This document shows, piece by piece, positions 49,015 through 58,453 of a stretch of DNA of 64,000 nt. The stretch comes from Mangrovitalea sediminis (lineage in GTDB: Bacteria; Pseudomonadota; Gammaproteobacteria; Pseudomonadales; Oleiphilaceae): the NCBI RefSeq assembly GCF_002514725.1, contig NZ_NTLB01000006.1, forward strand, positions 186,001-250,000, given 5' to 3'. The notes under the pieces were generated by a model. That model ran no database searches. It was not told where the DNA came from and was given only the letters and a program-made list of their open reading frames with translations. Position 1 is the first letter of the stretch. Each line of letters starts with the position of its first letter. The position numbers and the translations under genes were made by a program.

Positions 49015-49916
49015 GCAAGCACGTGCTGATTACCGGCGCTACCGGATTTATCGGTCAGCCCCTTTGCCGCCAGCTACTGTCACTTGGGCGCCGCATCACG
49101 GTGTTCAGTCGCCAGTCCCCGTTGGCGGTCAGAAAACTTTGCGGCCCCGTCAATGCCATCGACGACCTGGAAAAAATCCCAGAAGTGTCGCCAATCGACG
49201 CGGTCATCAACCTCGCCGGCGAAGGCATCGCTGCAAAACGCTGGTCAACAGCGCGGAAGCGCCAGCTGTTCGACAGTCGCGTCGATGTGACCCGGCGACT
49301 CGTCACCGTGCTGGGTCGCCTAAAGAACGCACCTTCGGTTCTGGTGTCGGGATCCGCCGTTGGTTATTACGGCGATCAGGGCGACACCATCGTCACCGAA
49401 AACACCATCCCAACCGATGAGTTCACCCATCAGCTCTGCAACGCCTGGGAAAGCGCCGCTCGCGCAGCGGAGTCCTTCGGAACCCGCGTCTGCCTGTCGC
49501 GTACCGGACTCGTCGTGGGGCGCGGCGGTGGATTCGTCGGGCAAATGCTTCCCCTTTTCCGATTGGGCCTGGGCGGACGATTGGGAGATGGCCACCAGTA
49601 CATGCCCTGGGTGCACCGAGAGGACGTGGTCCGGGCAATCATTTGGTTACTGGAAACCGAAACGGCCACGGGGCCTTGGAACGTCGTCAGCCCTCAGCCC
49701 GTCACCAACGCTGAATTCACCCGCACACTGGCGGCCTGCCTTCATCGTCCGGCCATACTGCCGGCGCCGGCGATTGTCTTAAAACTCATCCTTGGCGAAA
49801 TGTCACGCCTTTTGCTGACAGGGCAGCGGACACTTCCAAACCGCTTGCAGGAAGCAGGCTTCGAATTCCACTTCTCACACCTGCGCGAAGCGTTGGAAGA
49901 CCTACTGGCGACGTGA
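49011..49916 (+). CDS. TIGR01777 (YfcH-like) NAD-dependent epimerase
   Basis: A short-chain dehydrogenase-like epimerase family member of 301 residues. The nucleotide fold is at the N-terminus (VLITGATGFIGQPLCRQLL), followed by NLAGEGIAAKRW, the tyrosine-containing GSAVGYYGDQG and WESAARAAESFGTRV. The C-terminal DUF1731 part has LLLTGQRTLPNRLQEAGFEF. The substrate is unknown. It is the third gene of an overlapping set (CbiX-like, DUF523, epimerase), each overlapped by a few bases. Confidence 0.9.
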   Translation: MSKHVLITGATGFIGQPLCRQLLSLGRRITVFSRQSPLAVRKLCGPVNAIDDLEKIPEVSPIDAVINLAGEGIAAKRWSTARKRQLFDSRVDVTRRLVTVLGRLKNAPSVLVSGSAVGYYGDQGDTIVTENTIPTDEFTHQLCNAWESAARAAESFGTRVCLSRTGLVVGRGGGFVGQMLPLFRLGLGGRLGDGHQYMPWVHREDVVRAIIWLLETETATGPWNVVSPQPVTNAEFTRTLAACLHRPAILPAPAIVLKLILGEMSRLLLTGQRTLPNRLQEAGFEFHFSHLREALEDLLAT

Positions 49917-50004
49917 CAGACTTCCCTCTCCTGTGCCTTAAAACCGCTAAACTGTATTCTCCATCCATTGGCTTCGGCCATTGCCCCTCGGATCACAGCA
50001 AGTA

Positions 50005-50622
50005 ATGGATTCCATGCGCGATTTTCGACAACAGGCAATCACACTGAGCCGCCGGGTAGTCGGCATGATGCTGGCTGCCTCCATGGCGGTGTATCCGGCG
50101 CTGAGCAGCGCAAAAGTCCCTGCGTCAAAAACGGATGCCGCCGGTGAAAGCTTCGAATCCTGCGCCATGATTACCAGCGAATACCTGACGATATTGCAGC
50201 TGCATCAAAAGGGGTTCACGGCGGCACAACTCAAGGCGTCACTGCCCGGAATTTCGGCCCAGGGCAAAAAGGACGTCGATGCCCTATACAGGGTTATCGA
50301 TCGGGATGGCATTGTCCCGACCTATGCCAATATCAATGGCCGCTATATCCACTGCGCCAAACAGGTTTTCGACCGTCATGGAAAACCGCCACGGGGATCG
50401 CGCGAAGAACACTTCTATTTCTGTGCCGGAGAAAACAAGTTGCGGTATCAGGTTGTCCTCGCCGCCTATCTCGGCGGCAAAGAGAAGGATATTCTGCCCC
50501 AACTGCCCGAGGATCGGCGTGACCTGGCAAAGTCACTGATCAGCATGGCGCACAAGGACGGCTATCAGGAGACATTCGATCTGCTGGCCAGCCAACTGAA
50601 ACGATGCATCGTGGGCAGGTAA
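50005..50622 (+). CDS. Secreted hypothetical protein with conserved cysteines
   Basis: About 205 residues with an N-terminal signal segment (about 10-35, MMLAASMAVYPALSSA). The mature part has cysteines in ESCAMITSEYL, YIHCAKQVF and FYFCAGENK, and a C-terminal LKRCIVGR, four in all, which could form two disulfides in the periplasm. I do not recognise a family. The SD is weak; ATG 50005 is preferred over a TTG at 49981. It ends 77 bp before tRNA-Glu and has no shared terminator visible. Confidence 0.65.
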   Translation: MDSMRDFRQQAITLSRRVVGMMLAASMAVYPALSSAKVPASKTDAAGESFESCAMITSEYLTILQLHQKGFTAAQLKASLPGISAQGKKDVDALYRVIDRDGIVPTYANINGRYIHCAKQVFDRHGKPPRGSREEHFYFCAGENKLRYQVVLAAYLGGKEKDILPQLPEDRRDLAKSLISMAHKDGYQETFDLLASQLKRCIVGR

Positions 50623-50642
50623 GAGATCCGCCAACAAAAAGT

Positions 50643-50671
50643 TTGACAGCCCTCACCTGCTTCCCTATGAT
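50643..50671 (+). promoter_or_regulatory. Promoter of tRNA-Glu
   Basis: Perfect TTGACA (50643-50648), 17-bp spacer, TATGAT (50666-50671), then a GC-rich discriminator (ACGCGCC). Initiation near 50678, 22 nt before the tRNA. Confidence 0.8.
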
Positions 50672-50699
50672 ACGCGCCACTTCGACGCAGCACTGCAGC

Positions 50700-50775
50700 G
50701 TCCCCTTCGTCTAGAGGCCTAGGACACCGCCCTTTCACGGCGGTAACAGGGGTTCGACTCCCCTAGGGGACGCCA
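50700..50775 (+). tRNA. tRNA-Glu (anticodon TTC)
   Basis: A 76-nt gene. Acceptor stem GTCCCCT with AGGGGAC, discriminator G, CCA encoded. The anticodon arm CCGCC-CTTTCAC-GGCGG gives TTC, and the T arm contains GGTTCGACTCC. All arms fold well. Confidence 0.97.
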
Positions 50776-50794
50776 TTCTCTTCCTGGCGTTTTT
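50770..50794 (+). terminator. Terminator of tRNA-Glu, overlapping its 3' end
   Basis: ACGCCA (50770-50775) pairs with TGGCGT (50785-50790), followed by four T. The first arm is the last six bases of the tRNA gene, including the CCA. Confidence 0.65.
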
Positions 50795-50814
50795 GAACAA
50801 ATACCGACGTTAAT

Positions 50815-51939
50815 TCAGATCTTGTCCAGAGTGCTTTCTGACGCGACGTAAGGGCGATCCTGAGCCTGAGCCACGCCTTTGCATGTCAGCATACCTCTCG
50901 CGACATTCAAACCATCCCTTAACCCTTTTTGCCGCTTCAACGCAGCCCTTGTTCCTTCGTCCGCCAAAGCCAGGATGTAAGGGAGCGTCGCATTGGTCAG
51001 TGCCAGGGTAGACGTTCTGGCGACAGCACCTGGCATATTGGCCACACAGTAATGGACAACACCTTCCTCGATATAAACCGGGTCATCGTGGGTTGTGGGT
51101 CTTGACGTCTCGGCGCAGCCACCCTGGTCGATCGATACATCCACGAACGCAGCACCATCCGGCATCTTCCGCAACAGATCCCGAGTAATCAGTTTTGGCG
51201 CCGCCGCGCCGGGCACCAGCACGGCCCCGATCAACAGGTCCGACGACAGCAGGGTTTCTTCCAACGCCTCGCCAGTCGAGTACAGCGTATGAACCCGGCC
51301 CGCGAATAAGGCGTCGAGTTCGCGCAACACCTCCAGGGATTTATCCAGGACGGTCACTTCGGCGCCCAACCCCATCGCCAAGCGTGCAGCGTTACGCCCT
51401 ACAACACCCCCGCCCAAGACTGAAACCCGACCGGGTTTGACGCCTGCCACGCCCGACAACAGGACACCGCGCCCCCCCTTGTATTTCTCCAAGGCATGGG
51501 CACCGGCCTGCACGGACAGCCGACCGGCCACTTCCGACATGGGCGCAAGAAGCGGCAAGTGGCCGCGATCATCGGTGACGGTTTCGTAGGCTATGCACAC
51601 AGCGCCGGACTCAATCAGGTCAACGGTCTGAGCCTCATCTGGCGCCAAGTGCAGATAGGTAAACAGCGTGTGTCGGGGCTCGAGGTGGCGACGCTCATGA
51701 GCCAGGGGTTCTTTGACCTTGATCAGCAACGTCGCCCGCTGCATAACCTCGGCCGCATGGTCACAGAGGTGCGCACCCGCCTGAACATAATGCTCGTCCG
51801 GGAATCCGGCGCCGGCCCCAGCCTGCGTTTCGATCCAGACATCGTGGCCATGGCGGACCAGTTCCTTAACTCCGGCCGGCGTCATGCCTACCCGATATTC
51901 GTGGTTTTTGATTTCCCGCAGAATGCCAACAGCCGTCAT
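50815..51939 (-). CDS. ald: Alanine dehydrogenase
   Basis: Interconverts L-alanine and pyruvate plus ammonia with NAD. The 374 residues have the N-terminal substrate domain (NHEYRVGMTPAGVKEL, LLIKVKEPLAHE) and the NAD domain with VSVLGGGVVGRNAARLAMGLGAEVTVLD. ATG 51939 is preceded by GGGAGGGAAGG. The open frame extends 60 codons upstream but has no support. A probable small membrane protein gene lies upstream on the same strand, 215 bp away. Confidence 0.94.
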   Translation of the reverse strand: MTAVGILREIKNHEYRVGMTPAGVKELVRHGHDVWIETQAGAGAGFPDEHYVQAGAHLCDHAAEVMQRATLLIKVKEPLAHERRHLEPRHTLFTYLHLAPDEAQTVDLIESGAVCIAYETVTDDRGHLPLLAPMSEVAGRLSVQAGAHALEKYKGGRGVLLSGVAGVKPGRVSVLGGGVVGRNAARLAMGLGAEVTVLDKSLEVLRELDALFAGRVHTLYSTGEALEETLLSSDLLIGAVLVPGAAAPKLITRDLLRKMPDGAAFVDVSIDQGGCAETSRPTTHDDPVYIEEGVVHYCVANMPGAVARTSTLALTNATLPYILALADEGTRAALKRQKGLRDGLNVARGMLTCKGVAQAQDRPYVASESTLDKI

Positions 51940-52154
51940 AGCCTTCCCTCCCCTTGACCGACACCGTCCGGTGGTGGACAACCCGACGGCACCGTTCCGT
52001 GAACGCCACCAAAGATGGCGAGATAAACGACAGGACCTGACACCAGTATAGCGCCGGCGCCTGTCCCCTGACGCTCCGCACCTTGAGGAAGACAGTACCC
52101 CACCAGGCGGCATGACCACCTTAATCAGGCGACGGGCCTCCCGGGATTTCCAGG

Positions 52155-52265
52155 CTACTTATGCTTATGGGAATCGTGAACGACGAACCCGATGACACCC
52201 CCAAAAAATGCCAACATCAACGCCACCGTACCGACGCTCGCAAGAACGACCGTATCAACGTACAG
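52155..52265 (-). CDS. ccoM: Probable 36-residue membrane protein resembling cbb3 oxidase subunit CcoM, CTG start
   Basis: A short frame with no ATG at a plausible place. CTG at 52265 is preceded by GGGAGG at a normal 6-nt distance, and the frame has no ATG or TTG between there and the hydrophobic region. The product is LYVDTVVLASVGTVALMLAF and then a single transmembrane helix ending GFVV, with a charged tail HDSHKHK. As I recall, the CcoM subunit of Pseudomonas stutzeri cbb3 oxidase starts similarly (F/YVD-V, GTV-LM) and ends D-S/A-HKK; this recollection was not checked. The helix would bind the oxidase rim. No other cbb3 gene is in the window. The family call is inference. Confidence 0.55.
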   Translation of the reverse strand: MYVDTVVLASVGTVALMLAFFGGVIGFVVHDSHKHK

Positions 52266-52516
52266 AGCTACCTCCCACTTCAGCAGTTTTCACTCCCACA
52301 ACTGACCTATTTGGCTATTATCATCACGAGCGACAACGACACTTTCCTTGTACTCCATCAGCGGCGCGCAACGCTTGATGCCAGTCAAGAGCGACTAACC
52401 GTGGGTTGGCAAACGACCCTGCGCAACAAACGGATGCATAAAAACGCAGCGGTATTTCCGTGTGCCTGCTATAGTCTTTGAAAACCCACTTTAAATCAGC
52501 GCTGTATATTGCCAGC

Positions 52517-54934
52517 ATGCCAAAACTGCTGTCCCGACTTAGTCAGTTCCGGGCAAGTTCGCCGTTGTCCTTCCGGCTGCTTGCTTACATTCTGCTCAGC
52601 AGTTCTCTTTTTACGCTGGTCACCTCTGCGGTCCAGGTTTACCTGGACTATCGGCAGGAAGTGTCTGTCGTATCTGATCGCATGCATGTTATTGAAACGA
52701 GTTATAAAAGCAGTCTGGCCCGCAGTCTATGGGCGCTTGATCAAAAGCTGCTCCAAGTGCAGATGGAAGGCATTCTAAGTCTGCCAGACATCGTGCACCT
52801 TCGCCTGCGCATTTACCCCAACTCCGAAATCGTCATGGGGACCATTCCCCAGAATGTCACGACGATCTCACACAGTTTCAAACTCACCTATAAGGGCGAT
52901 GAGGTCTACGATCTCGGTGAGCTGACCATTACTGCCAGCATGCAGCAGATCTACAGCAACCTGAAGCGCAAGGTGTTTATCATCCTGACGACACAGGCCT
53001 TCAAGACCTTCCTGATATCTCTGCTGATCATCTGGATTTTCCAGCATTTTGTAACCCGCCACCTCTCCGCCATGGCGGGTTATGCGAAGAACTTCTCCCT
53101 GAAAAACCTGGACTCCCCACTGCAGTTGGACCGCCCGGACACAGAAACCTACCGAAAGGATGAGCTGGCGCAGGTCACCGATGCCATCAACCAGATGCGC
53201 GATCGTCTCAAGGCGGACCTCGAACGCCAGCAAGTCGACGCAGAGGAAATTCACAAGCTGTCGCTGGCAATAGACCAAAGCCCTTCTTCGGTGCTGATCT
53301 GCGACCGTTTCTGGCGGGTGGAGTATGCGAATACGAAATTTGCCCAACTGACCGGCCACCAGTCCCAGGAAATCATCGGCATGCATCCGGGCATGCTGAC
53401 CAAGGACAGCCTCTCACAGCGGGACAATCAGCAGCTCTGGCAGAATATCCGGCTGCAGGTTCAACGGGTCGGCGTCTGGCAAGGCGAAGTCCACAGTACC
53501 CGCAAGAATGGTGAACGATTCTGGGAACAGGTCGTGGTCACACCGATCCGGGATGAAAATGGCCACCCCAGCCATTACCTGATCCTGGGCGAAGATATCA
53601 GCATTCGTAAACGCTACGAACAGCAGCTTCTGCGACAAGCCAATTATGACATTCTCACAGGCCTGCCTAACCGGATGCTCGCACTGGACCGCCTCAAGCT
53701 TGCACTGGCTCAGGCGCGCCGGGAAGATTATCTGGTCGGCGTCATGTTCCTCGACCTGGATAACTTCAAACATATCAACGACACCATGGGCCACGATGCC
53801 GGCGATAACCTGCTGATCGAGGCATCCCGGCGGATATCGTCGTGCCTCCGCGGCACCAGCACCGTGGCAAGGCTAGGGGGTGACGAATTCCTGGTGATTC
53901 TCCCCGGCCTCAAGGAACAGGCCGGTACAATTCAGGTCGCCGAGCGGATACTGCAAACCTTTACACCTCCCTTCCAGCTCCATGGGCAGGAAGTCTTCGT
54001 CAGCACCAGCATCGGGATTGCGATTTATCCCACCGATTCGGACAACAGCAGTACGCTGCTGCAACATGCCGACGCGGCCATGTATCAGGCCAAGAACAAG
54101 GGCAAAAGCGCTTACGAGCGCTTCGCCCCGGAAATGAAGGAGATCTCTCACGAACGCCTGCAAATCGAGAGCGGGCTGCGGCGGGCGCTCGACCTCAACG
54201 AGCTGGAGCTTTACTACCAACCCATTGTCGAGGCTGCCAGCGGCCGGGTGATCGGAGCAGAGGCCCTGCTGCGCTGGAACAACCCTTCGATGGGGCTGGT
54301 CGCACCGGACAAGTTCATTCCCCTCGCCGAGGAAACCGGCCTCATCATTCCCATCGGCGAATGGGTTATCGCACAGGCCTGCGCCGCGGCCCGTCGCTGG
54401 GAACAGGACCAGGGCCATACCCTCTCCATCGCCGTGAATGTATCGCCGCGCCAGTTCCGCGACCCGGGTTTTGTCGCCATGGTGGAGAACGCACTGATCA
54501 CCAACGGCCTGACGCCCCACCACCTGGAACTGGAAATCACCGAACGACTGATCCTCGACAACACCATCGAAACGGCAGAAATCCTGCGCAAACTCGACAA
54601 GATGGGCGTGCGCCTGTCGGTCGACGACTTTGGGACCGGCTATTCCGCGCTCGGTTACCTGAAAAGCTATCCGTTCGATACACTCAAGATCGACAAGTCT
54701 TTCGTTCGTGATGTCATGACGGAACAGGAAGACGCCGCCCTGGTCAAAGCCATCATCAATATGGCCCACAGCCTGGGCCTGGAAGTTATCGCCGAAGGCG
54801 TGGAAGAAGCCAGTCAACTGCATTTCCTGCGCCAGCAAGGTTGCGATTTCGCGCAAGGCTACTTCTACAACCGCCCTGTCACTGAGAAAGATTTCCTCGA
54901 TTGGATCGATTCCCACAACAGCACCTTTGCCTGA
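52517..54934 (+). CDS. Membrane PAS-GGDEF-EAL protein (cyclic di-GMP signalling)
   Basis: An 805-residue inner-membrane signalling protein. Seen in order: a first transmembrane helix (about 19-40), a periplasmic region with NSEIVMGTIPQNVTTISHS, a second helix (about 155-180, FLISLLIIWIFQHFV), a HAMP-like linker, a PAS domain (about 245-355, VLICDRFWRVEYANTKFAQLTG), GGDEF (RLGGDEFLVILPG) and EAL (GAEALLRW, NVSPRQFR, DDFGTGYSALGYLK). Both catalytic motifs look intact. The I-site position before GGDEF reads RGTS, not RxxD, so product inhibition is probably lost. I chose ATG 52517 over a TTG 39 bases earlier. Confidence 0.93.
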   Translation: MPKLLSRLSQFRASSPLSFRLLAYILLSSSLFTLVTSAVQVYLDYRQEVSVVSDRMHVIETSYKSSLARSLWALDQKLLQVQMEGILSLPDIVHLRLRIYPNSEIVMGTIPQNVTTISHSFKLTYKGDEVYDLGELTITASMQQIYSNLKRKVFIILTTQAFKTFLISLLIIWIFQHFVTRHLSAMAGYAKNFSLKNLDSPLQLDRPDTETYRKDELAQVTDAINQMRDRLKADLERQQVDAEEIHKLSLAIDQSPSSVLICDRFWRVEYANTKFAQLTGHQSQEIIGMHPGMLTKDSLSQRDNQQLWQNIRLQVQRVGVWQGEVHSTRKNGERFWEQVVVTPIRDENGHPSHYLILGEDISIRKRYEQQLLRQANYDILTGLPNRMLALDRLKLALAQARREDYLVGVMFLDLDNFKHINDTMGHDAGDNLLIEASRRISSCLRGTSTVARLGGDEFLVILPGLKEQAGTIQVAERILQTFTPPFQLHGQEVFVSTSIGIAIYPTDSDNSSTLLQHADAAMYQAKNKGKSAYERFAPEMKEISHERLQIESGLRRALDLNELELYYQPIVEAASGRVIGAEALLRWNNPSMGLVAPDKFIPLAEETGLIIPIGEWVIAQACAAARRWEQDQGHTLSIAVNVSPRQFRDPGFVAMVENALITNGLTPHHLELEITERLILDNTIETAEILRKLDKMGVRLSVDDFGTGYSALGYLKSYPFDTLKIDKSFVRDVMTEQEDAALVKAIINMAHSLGLEVIAEGVEEASQLHFLRQQGCDFAQGYFYNRPVTEKDFLDWIDSHNSTFA

Positions 54935-55027
54935 GATCAAGGGCACGGTGATTTCCTCGCAGGGCGCTGGTCAGTTCGGCGCCCGCATCGCTACAATCGA
55001 AACTGATTTCGCTTGGGAGTTTCCTGG

Positions 55028-56230
55028 ATGGCTGGGCCTCTATTGGTCGTAAATTCCGGCAGTTCTTCATTGAAGCTGGCGCTGTTTAAGGACGATCTGG
55101 AAACACCTGTAGTATCCGCCCTGGCCGAACGCCTGGGCACCCGGGAGGCCAGGGCCGTGCTGAAGGACGCAGCCCGCACCACGATCCCCCTTCCAGAGCA
55201 GGCCGGTCACCATGCAGCTGTCGAGGCACTGGTCAGCACCCTGCATCGCCTGGAATGGTTGCCCAACGCTCCAAGGGGGATCGGGCACCGGGTGGTGCAT
55301 GGCGGAGAGCGCTTCAAGGCATCAGCACGGATCGACGCCTCGGTCGCCGCCGACATCGAAGCCTGCGCAGCCTTGGCCCCACTGCATAACCCGGCCAATC
55401 TGGAAGGGATTCACCTCCTTCAGACCCTGTTCCCAAATACCCCCCAGGTGGCGGTATTCGATACGGCCTTCCACCAAACGCTTCCCGAACATGCCTATCT
55501 TTACGCGCTGCCACGAGAGTGGTACGAGCGGTGCGGCGTGCGCCGTTATGGGTTTCATGGAACCAGTCACCTCTACATTCTGCAACAGACCGCAAAAAGA
55601 CTGGGCAAACCCCCTGAAGAAACCTCACTGATCTCTGCCCACCTCGGCAATGGCTGTAGCGTCGCGGCAATAGCAAACGGGCGCAGTCGGGATACCAGCA
55701 TGGGATTCACACCCCTTGAAGGCCTGGTTATGGGCACGCGAAGTGGCGATATTGATCCTGGTCTCTTCGACCTGTTCAGGCGCGAGGGACTCCAATCGGA
55801 TCAGATCACCGCCCTGCTGAACCATCAAAGCGGCCTCCTGGGTCTTTCTGGCTTGAGCAACGATATGCGCACGCTGGTTGAGGCCGAACGTGACGGGCAT
55901 ACCGGTGCCAAAGTCGCGATCGGCGTTTTCTGCTTTCGGCTGGCGCGTTATATCGGCGCAATGATGAGCTCGCTCGAACAGCTGGATGCGCTGGTCTTCA
56001 CCGGGGGAATTGGCGAGAACAGTCCAGAGGTGCGGAAGCGCACCCTCTCCCACCTAAAGCTCCTGGGGTTCGACGTCGACGAAACATCCAATGCCGACCA
56101 TGGCCACCAACGCGCGGGCGCCATCCATACTGGCGGCAGCCGCCGGATACTGGTAATTCCCACCAACGAAGAAAGCATTATCGCCCGGGACACGCAGTAT
56201 TTTCTCGACAGCGATAACCGACACAGTTAA
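55028..56230 (+). CDS. ackA: Acetate kinase
   Basis: Interconverts acetate + ATP and acetyl phosphate + ADP. The 400 residues show VVNSGSSSLKLALF, the substrate-site GHRVVHGGERF, the catalytic region FDTAFHQTLP, and the phosphate loop SAHLGNGCSVAAI, then GLVMGTRSGDIDPG and FTGGIGENSPEVRK. ATG 55028 has GGGAG at about nine bases upstream. The gene is 11 bp before pta and shares its message. Confidence 0.96.
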   Translation: MAGPLLVVNSGSSSLKLALFKDDLETPVVSALAERLGTREARAVLKDAARTTIPLPEQAGHHAAVEALVSTLHRLEWLPNAPRGIGHRVVHGGERFKASARIDASVAADIEACAALAPLHNPANLEGIHLLQTLFPNTPQVAVFDTAFHQTLPEHAYLYALPREWYERCGVRRYGFHGTSHLYILQQTAKRLGKPPEETSLISAHLGNGCSVAAIANGRSRDTSMGFTPLEGLVMGTRSGDIDPGLFDLFRREGLQSDQITALLNHQSGLLGLSGLSNDMRTLVEAERDGHTGAKVAIGVFCFRLARYIGAMMSSLEQLDALVFTGGIGENSPEVRKRTLSHLKLLGFDVDETSNADHGHQRAGAIHTGGSRRILVIPTNEESIIARDTQYFLDSDNRHS

Positions 56231-56241
56231 CGACAAGGTAG

Positions 56242-58422
56242 ATGGCCGTGGTCAAGAACCTGTATATCGCCCCAACCGGACTGCATTCCGGGCTCACCTC
56301 GGTGTGTCTGGGCCTGGTACGTGCGCTGGACCATATCGGCGTGCGCGTCGGCTTCTTCAAACCGATTGCGCAGAAAGTGGACCAGCGCGATGCCGAGGAC
56401 CGCTCGATTGACTTCATCCGGGCAAGAACCAACCTGATTCCGCCAGCCCCCCTGTCGCTCAAGCACGCCCAGTCGCTGATCAATCGGGGGCAGTCAGACC
56501 TATTGATGGAAGAAATCATCGCCCTGTACCAGAAGGTCGCTGAAGACGTCGATGTCGTGGTCGTTGAGGGGCTGGTTCCCAACCAAAGCGAGACCTATAC
56601 CGCCCGCCTCAACGTCGATGTCGCCCGCAACCTGAACGCTGACGTCATTCTGGTCAGCGCTCCCCAGCAGCGCACGCCCGCGGAACTGGACGAATGGCTG
56701 GAATTCTCTGCCCGCCTCTATGCGGCACCTCGCGACCCGAATGTTATCGGCTGTATCCTGAACCGTGTGAGTGAGCCCGACCACAACCCGCTGATCCCTA
56801 CCAGCATCGAGGAAGATCCCCGCGCTGCGAATTATCGCCAGCAATGTAAGGTCTTTACCGAAGAACGCCTGCGGCTGATCGGGGAAATCCCCTGGCAGCC
56901 GGAGCTGCTGGCACCCCGGATGCAGGATATTGCCGATTATCTCAATGCGAAAATACTTCATAGCGGGCAATTGAAGACGCGCCGGGTGCAACGGGTATCC
57001 GTGTGTGCCCGCACCATTCCCAACATGGTTGAAACGCTGAAACCCGGAACCCTGCTGGTTGTCCCCGGCGACCGCGAGGACATCATACTGGCAACCGCGT
57101 TGGCGGCGTTGGGCGGCATTCCCCTGGCGGGACTGCTACTCACCGGCGACCTGATACCGGATGCCCGCACCATCGCCTTCTGTCGCAGCGCGCTGGAAAC
57201 CGGCCTCCCGGTACTGCAAACCGGCATGAATACCTACATGACGGCCCAGAATCTCGCCAGCATGCCGGATGAAGTGCCAGCAGACGATCACCACCGCATC
57301 GAACAGGTTATGGAGTACGTCGCATCGCGCATCGACGTACAGTGGTTGAAGTCGCGCCTCAGCATCAATCGCGAACCCCGACTTTCACCGCCGGCATTCC
57401 GCTACTTGCTTTCCCAGCGGGCGCGAGCCGCCAACAAGCGAATCATTCTACCCGAGGGGGATGAACCGAGAACCGTTCAGGCGGCGGTCACCTGCCATGA
57501 GCGAGGACTCGCTCGCTGCGTCCTCGTTGGCAAGCGTCATGCCATCGAGACGGTAGCCGCAAAGCAAGGGCTTACCTTACCGGGTGAGCTGGAAATCGTG
57601 GACCCGGACGAAGTCCGTCGGCGCTATATCGATCCCATGGTCGCACTGCGCCGCCACAAGGGTCTCACGCCGGATATGGCCGCCGCTCAACTGGAAGACA
57701 ACGTTGTATTGGCCACCATGATGGTTGCACTGGACGAGGTCGACGGGCTGGTTTCCGGCGCCGTGCACACCACAGCCAACACGATCCGCCCCGCGCTGCA
57801 ATTGATCAAGACCCACGCCAATGCCCGAGTGGTTTCGTCGGTATTCTTTATGTGTCTGCCGGAACAGGTGCTGGTCTACGGCGACTGCGCCGTCAACCCC
57901 GACCCCAACGCGGAAGAACTGGCGGACATTGCCATTCAGAGCGCCGAATCGGCTGAGAATTTTGGGATAACTCCACGTGTTGCCATGATCAGCTACAGCA
58001 CAGGTGAGTCTGGAAGTGGTGAGGAAGTCGAAAAAGTCCGTAAGGCAACACGCCTGGCCCAGGAGCGCCGACCGGATTTGCTGATCGATGGGCCGCTTCA
58101 GTATGACGCAGCTGCAATTGAAAGTGTTGCCCGAACCAAAGCGCCTGGCAGCCCTGTAGCGGGCCATGCCACAGTCTTTGTCTTCCCTGACCTGAATACG
58201 GGAAACACCACTTACAAGGCCGTGCAGCGCAGTGCCAACGTCATCAGTATCGGCCCTATGCTGCAGGGGTTGAAAAAGCCCGTCAACGATCTATCGAGAG
58301 GGGCTTCGGTCGACGATATTGTCTTCACTATCGCCCTCACCGCGGTTCAGGCAGAGCAGCCCCACCAGTCTGCAGGACAAGCCGCAGAACCACGACAAGT
58401 AACCTTGAGCCAGAAGGATTAG
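56242..58422 (+). CDS. pta: Phosphate acetyltransferase (long form)
   Basis: Converts acetyl-CoA and phosphate to acetyl phosphate. The 726 residues match the long E. coli type. The N-terminal part is a DRTGG/P-loop-like regulatory region (LYIAPTGLHSGLTSVCLGL, VVVEGLVPNQ), and the C-terminal 330 residues are the catalytic PTA_PTB domain (IILPEGDEPRTVQAA, VSGAVHTTANTIRPALQLI, INYSTGESGSG-like stretch ISYSTGESGSGEEVEKV). With ackA it forms the acetate overflow and uptake path. A hairpin-like sequence ends the gene. Confidence 0.96.
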   Translation: MAVVKNLYIAPTGLHSGLTSVCLGLVRALDHIGVRVGFFKPIAQKVDQRDAEDRSIDFIRARTNLIPPAPLSLKHAQSLINRGQSDLLMEEIIALYQKVAEDVDVVVVEGLVPNQSETYTARLNVDVARNLNADVILVSAPQQRTPAELDEWLEFSARLYAAPRDPNVIGCILNRVSEPDHNPLIPTSIEEDPRAANYRQQCKVFTEERLRLIGEIPWQPELLAPRMQDIADYLNAKILHSGQLKTRRVQRVSVCARTIPNMVETLKPGTLLVVPGDREDIILATALAALGGIPLAGLLLTGDLIPDARTIAFCRSALETGLPVLQTGMNTYMTAQNLASMPDEVPADDHHRIEQVMEYVASRIDVQWLKSRLSINREPRLSPPAFRYLLSQRARAANKRIILPEGDEPRTVQAAVTCHERGLARCVLVGKRHAIETVAAKQGLTLPGELEIVDPDEVRRRYIDPMVALRRHKGLTPDMAAAQLEDNVVLATMMVALDEVDGLVSGAVHTTANTIRPALQLIKTHANARVVSSVFFMCLPEQVLVYGDCAVNPDPNAEELADIAIQSAESAENFGITPRVAMISYSTGESGSGEEVEKVRKATRLAQERRPDLLIDGPLQYDAAAIESVARTKAPGSPVAGHATVFVFPDLNTGNTTYKAVQRSANVISIGPMLQGLKKPVNDLSRGASVDDIVFTIALTAVQAEQPHQSAGQAAEPRQVTLSQKD

Positions 58423-58453
58423 GAAAAAGCGCCCGTTTAGCGACGCTTTTCCT
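58421..58453. terminator. Converging terminator between pta and der
   Basis: AGGAAAAAGCG (58421-58431) pairs with CGCTTTTCCT (58444-58453) with one bulged A. It spans the pta stop and the last codons of der, so it probably ends both messages. Confidence 0.4.

Noticed and set aside
52161-52481. Plus-strand frame of 106 codons upstream of the GGDEF-EAL gene
   Set aside because: Its first part lies opposite the better-supported CcoM-like frame; no ribosome site and no family.
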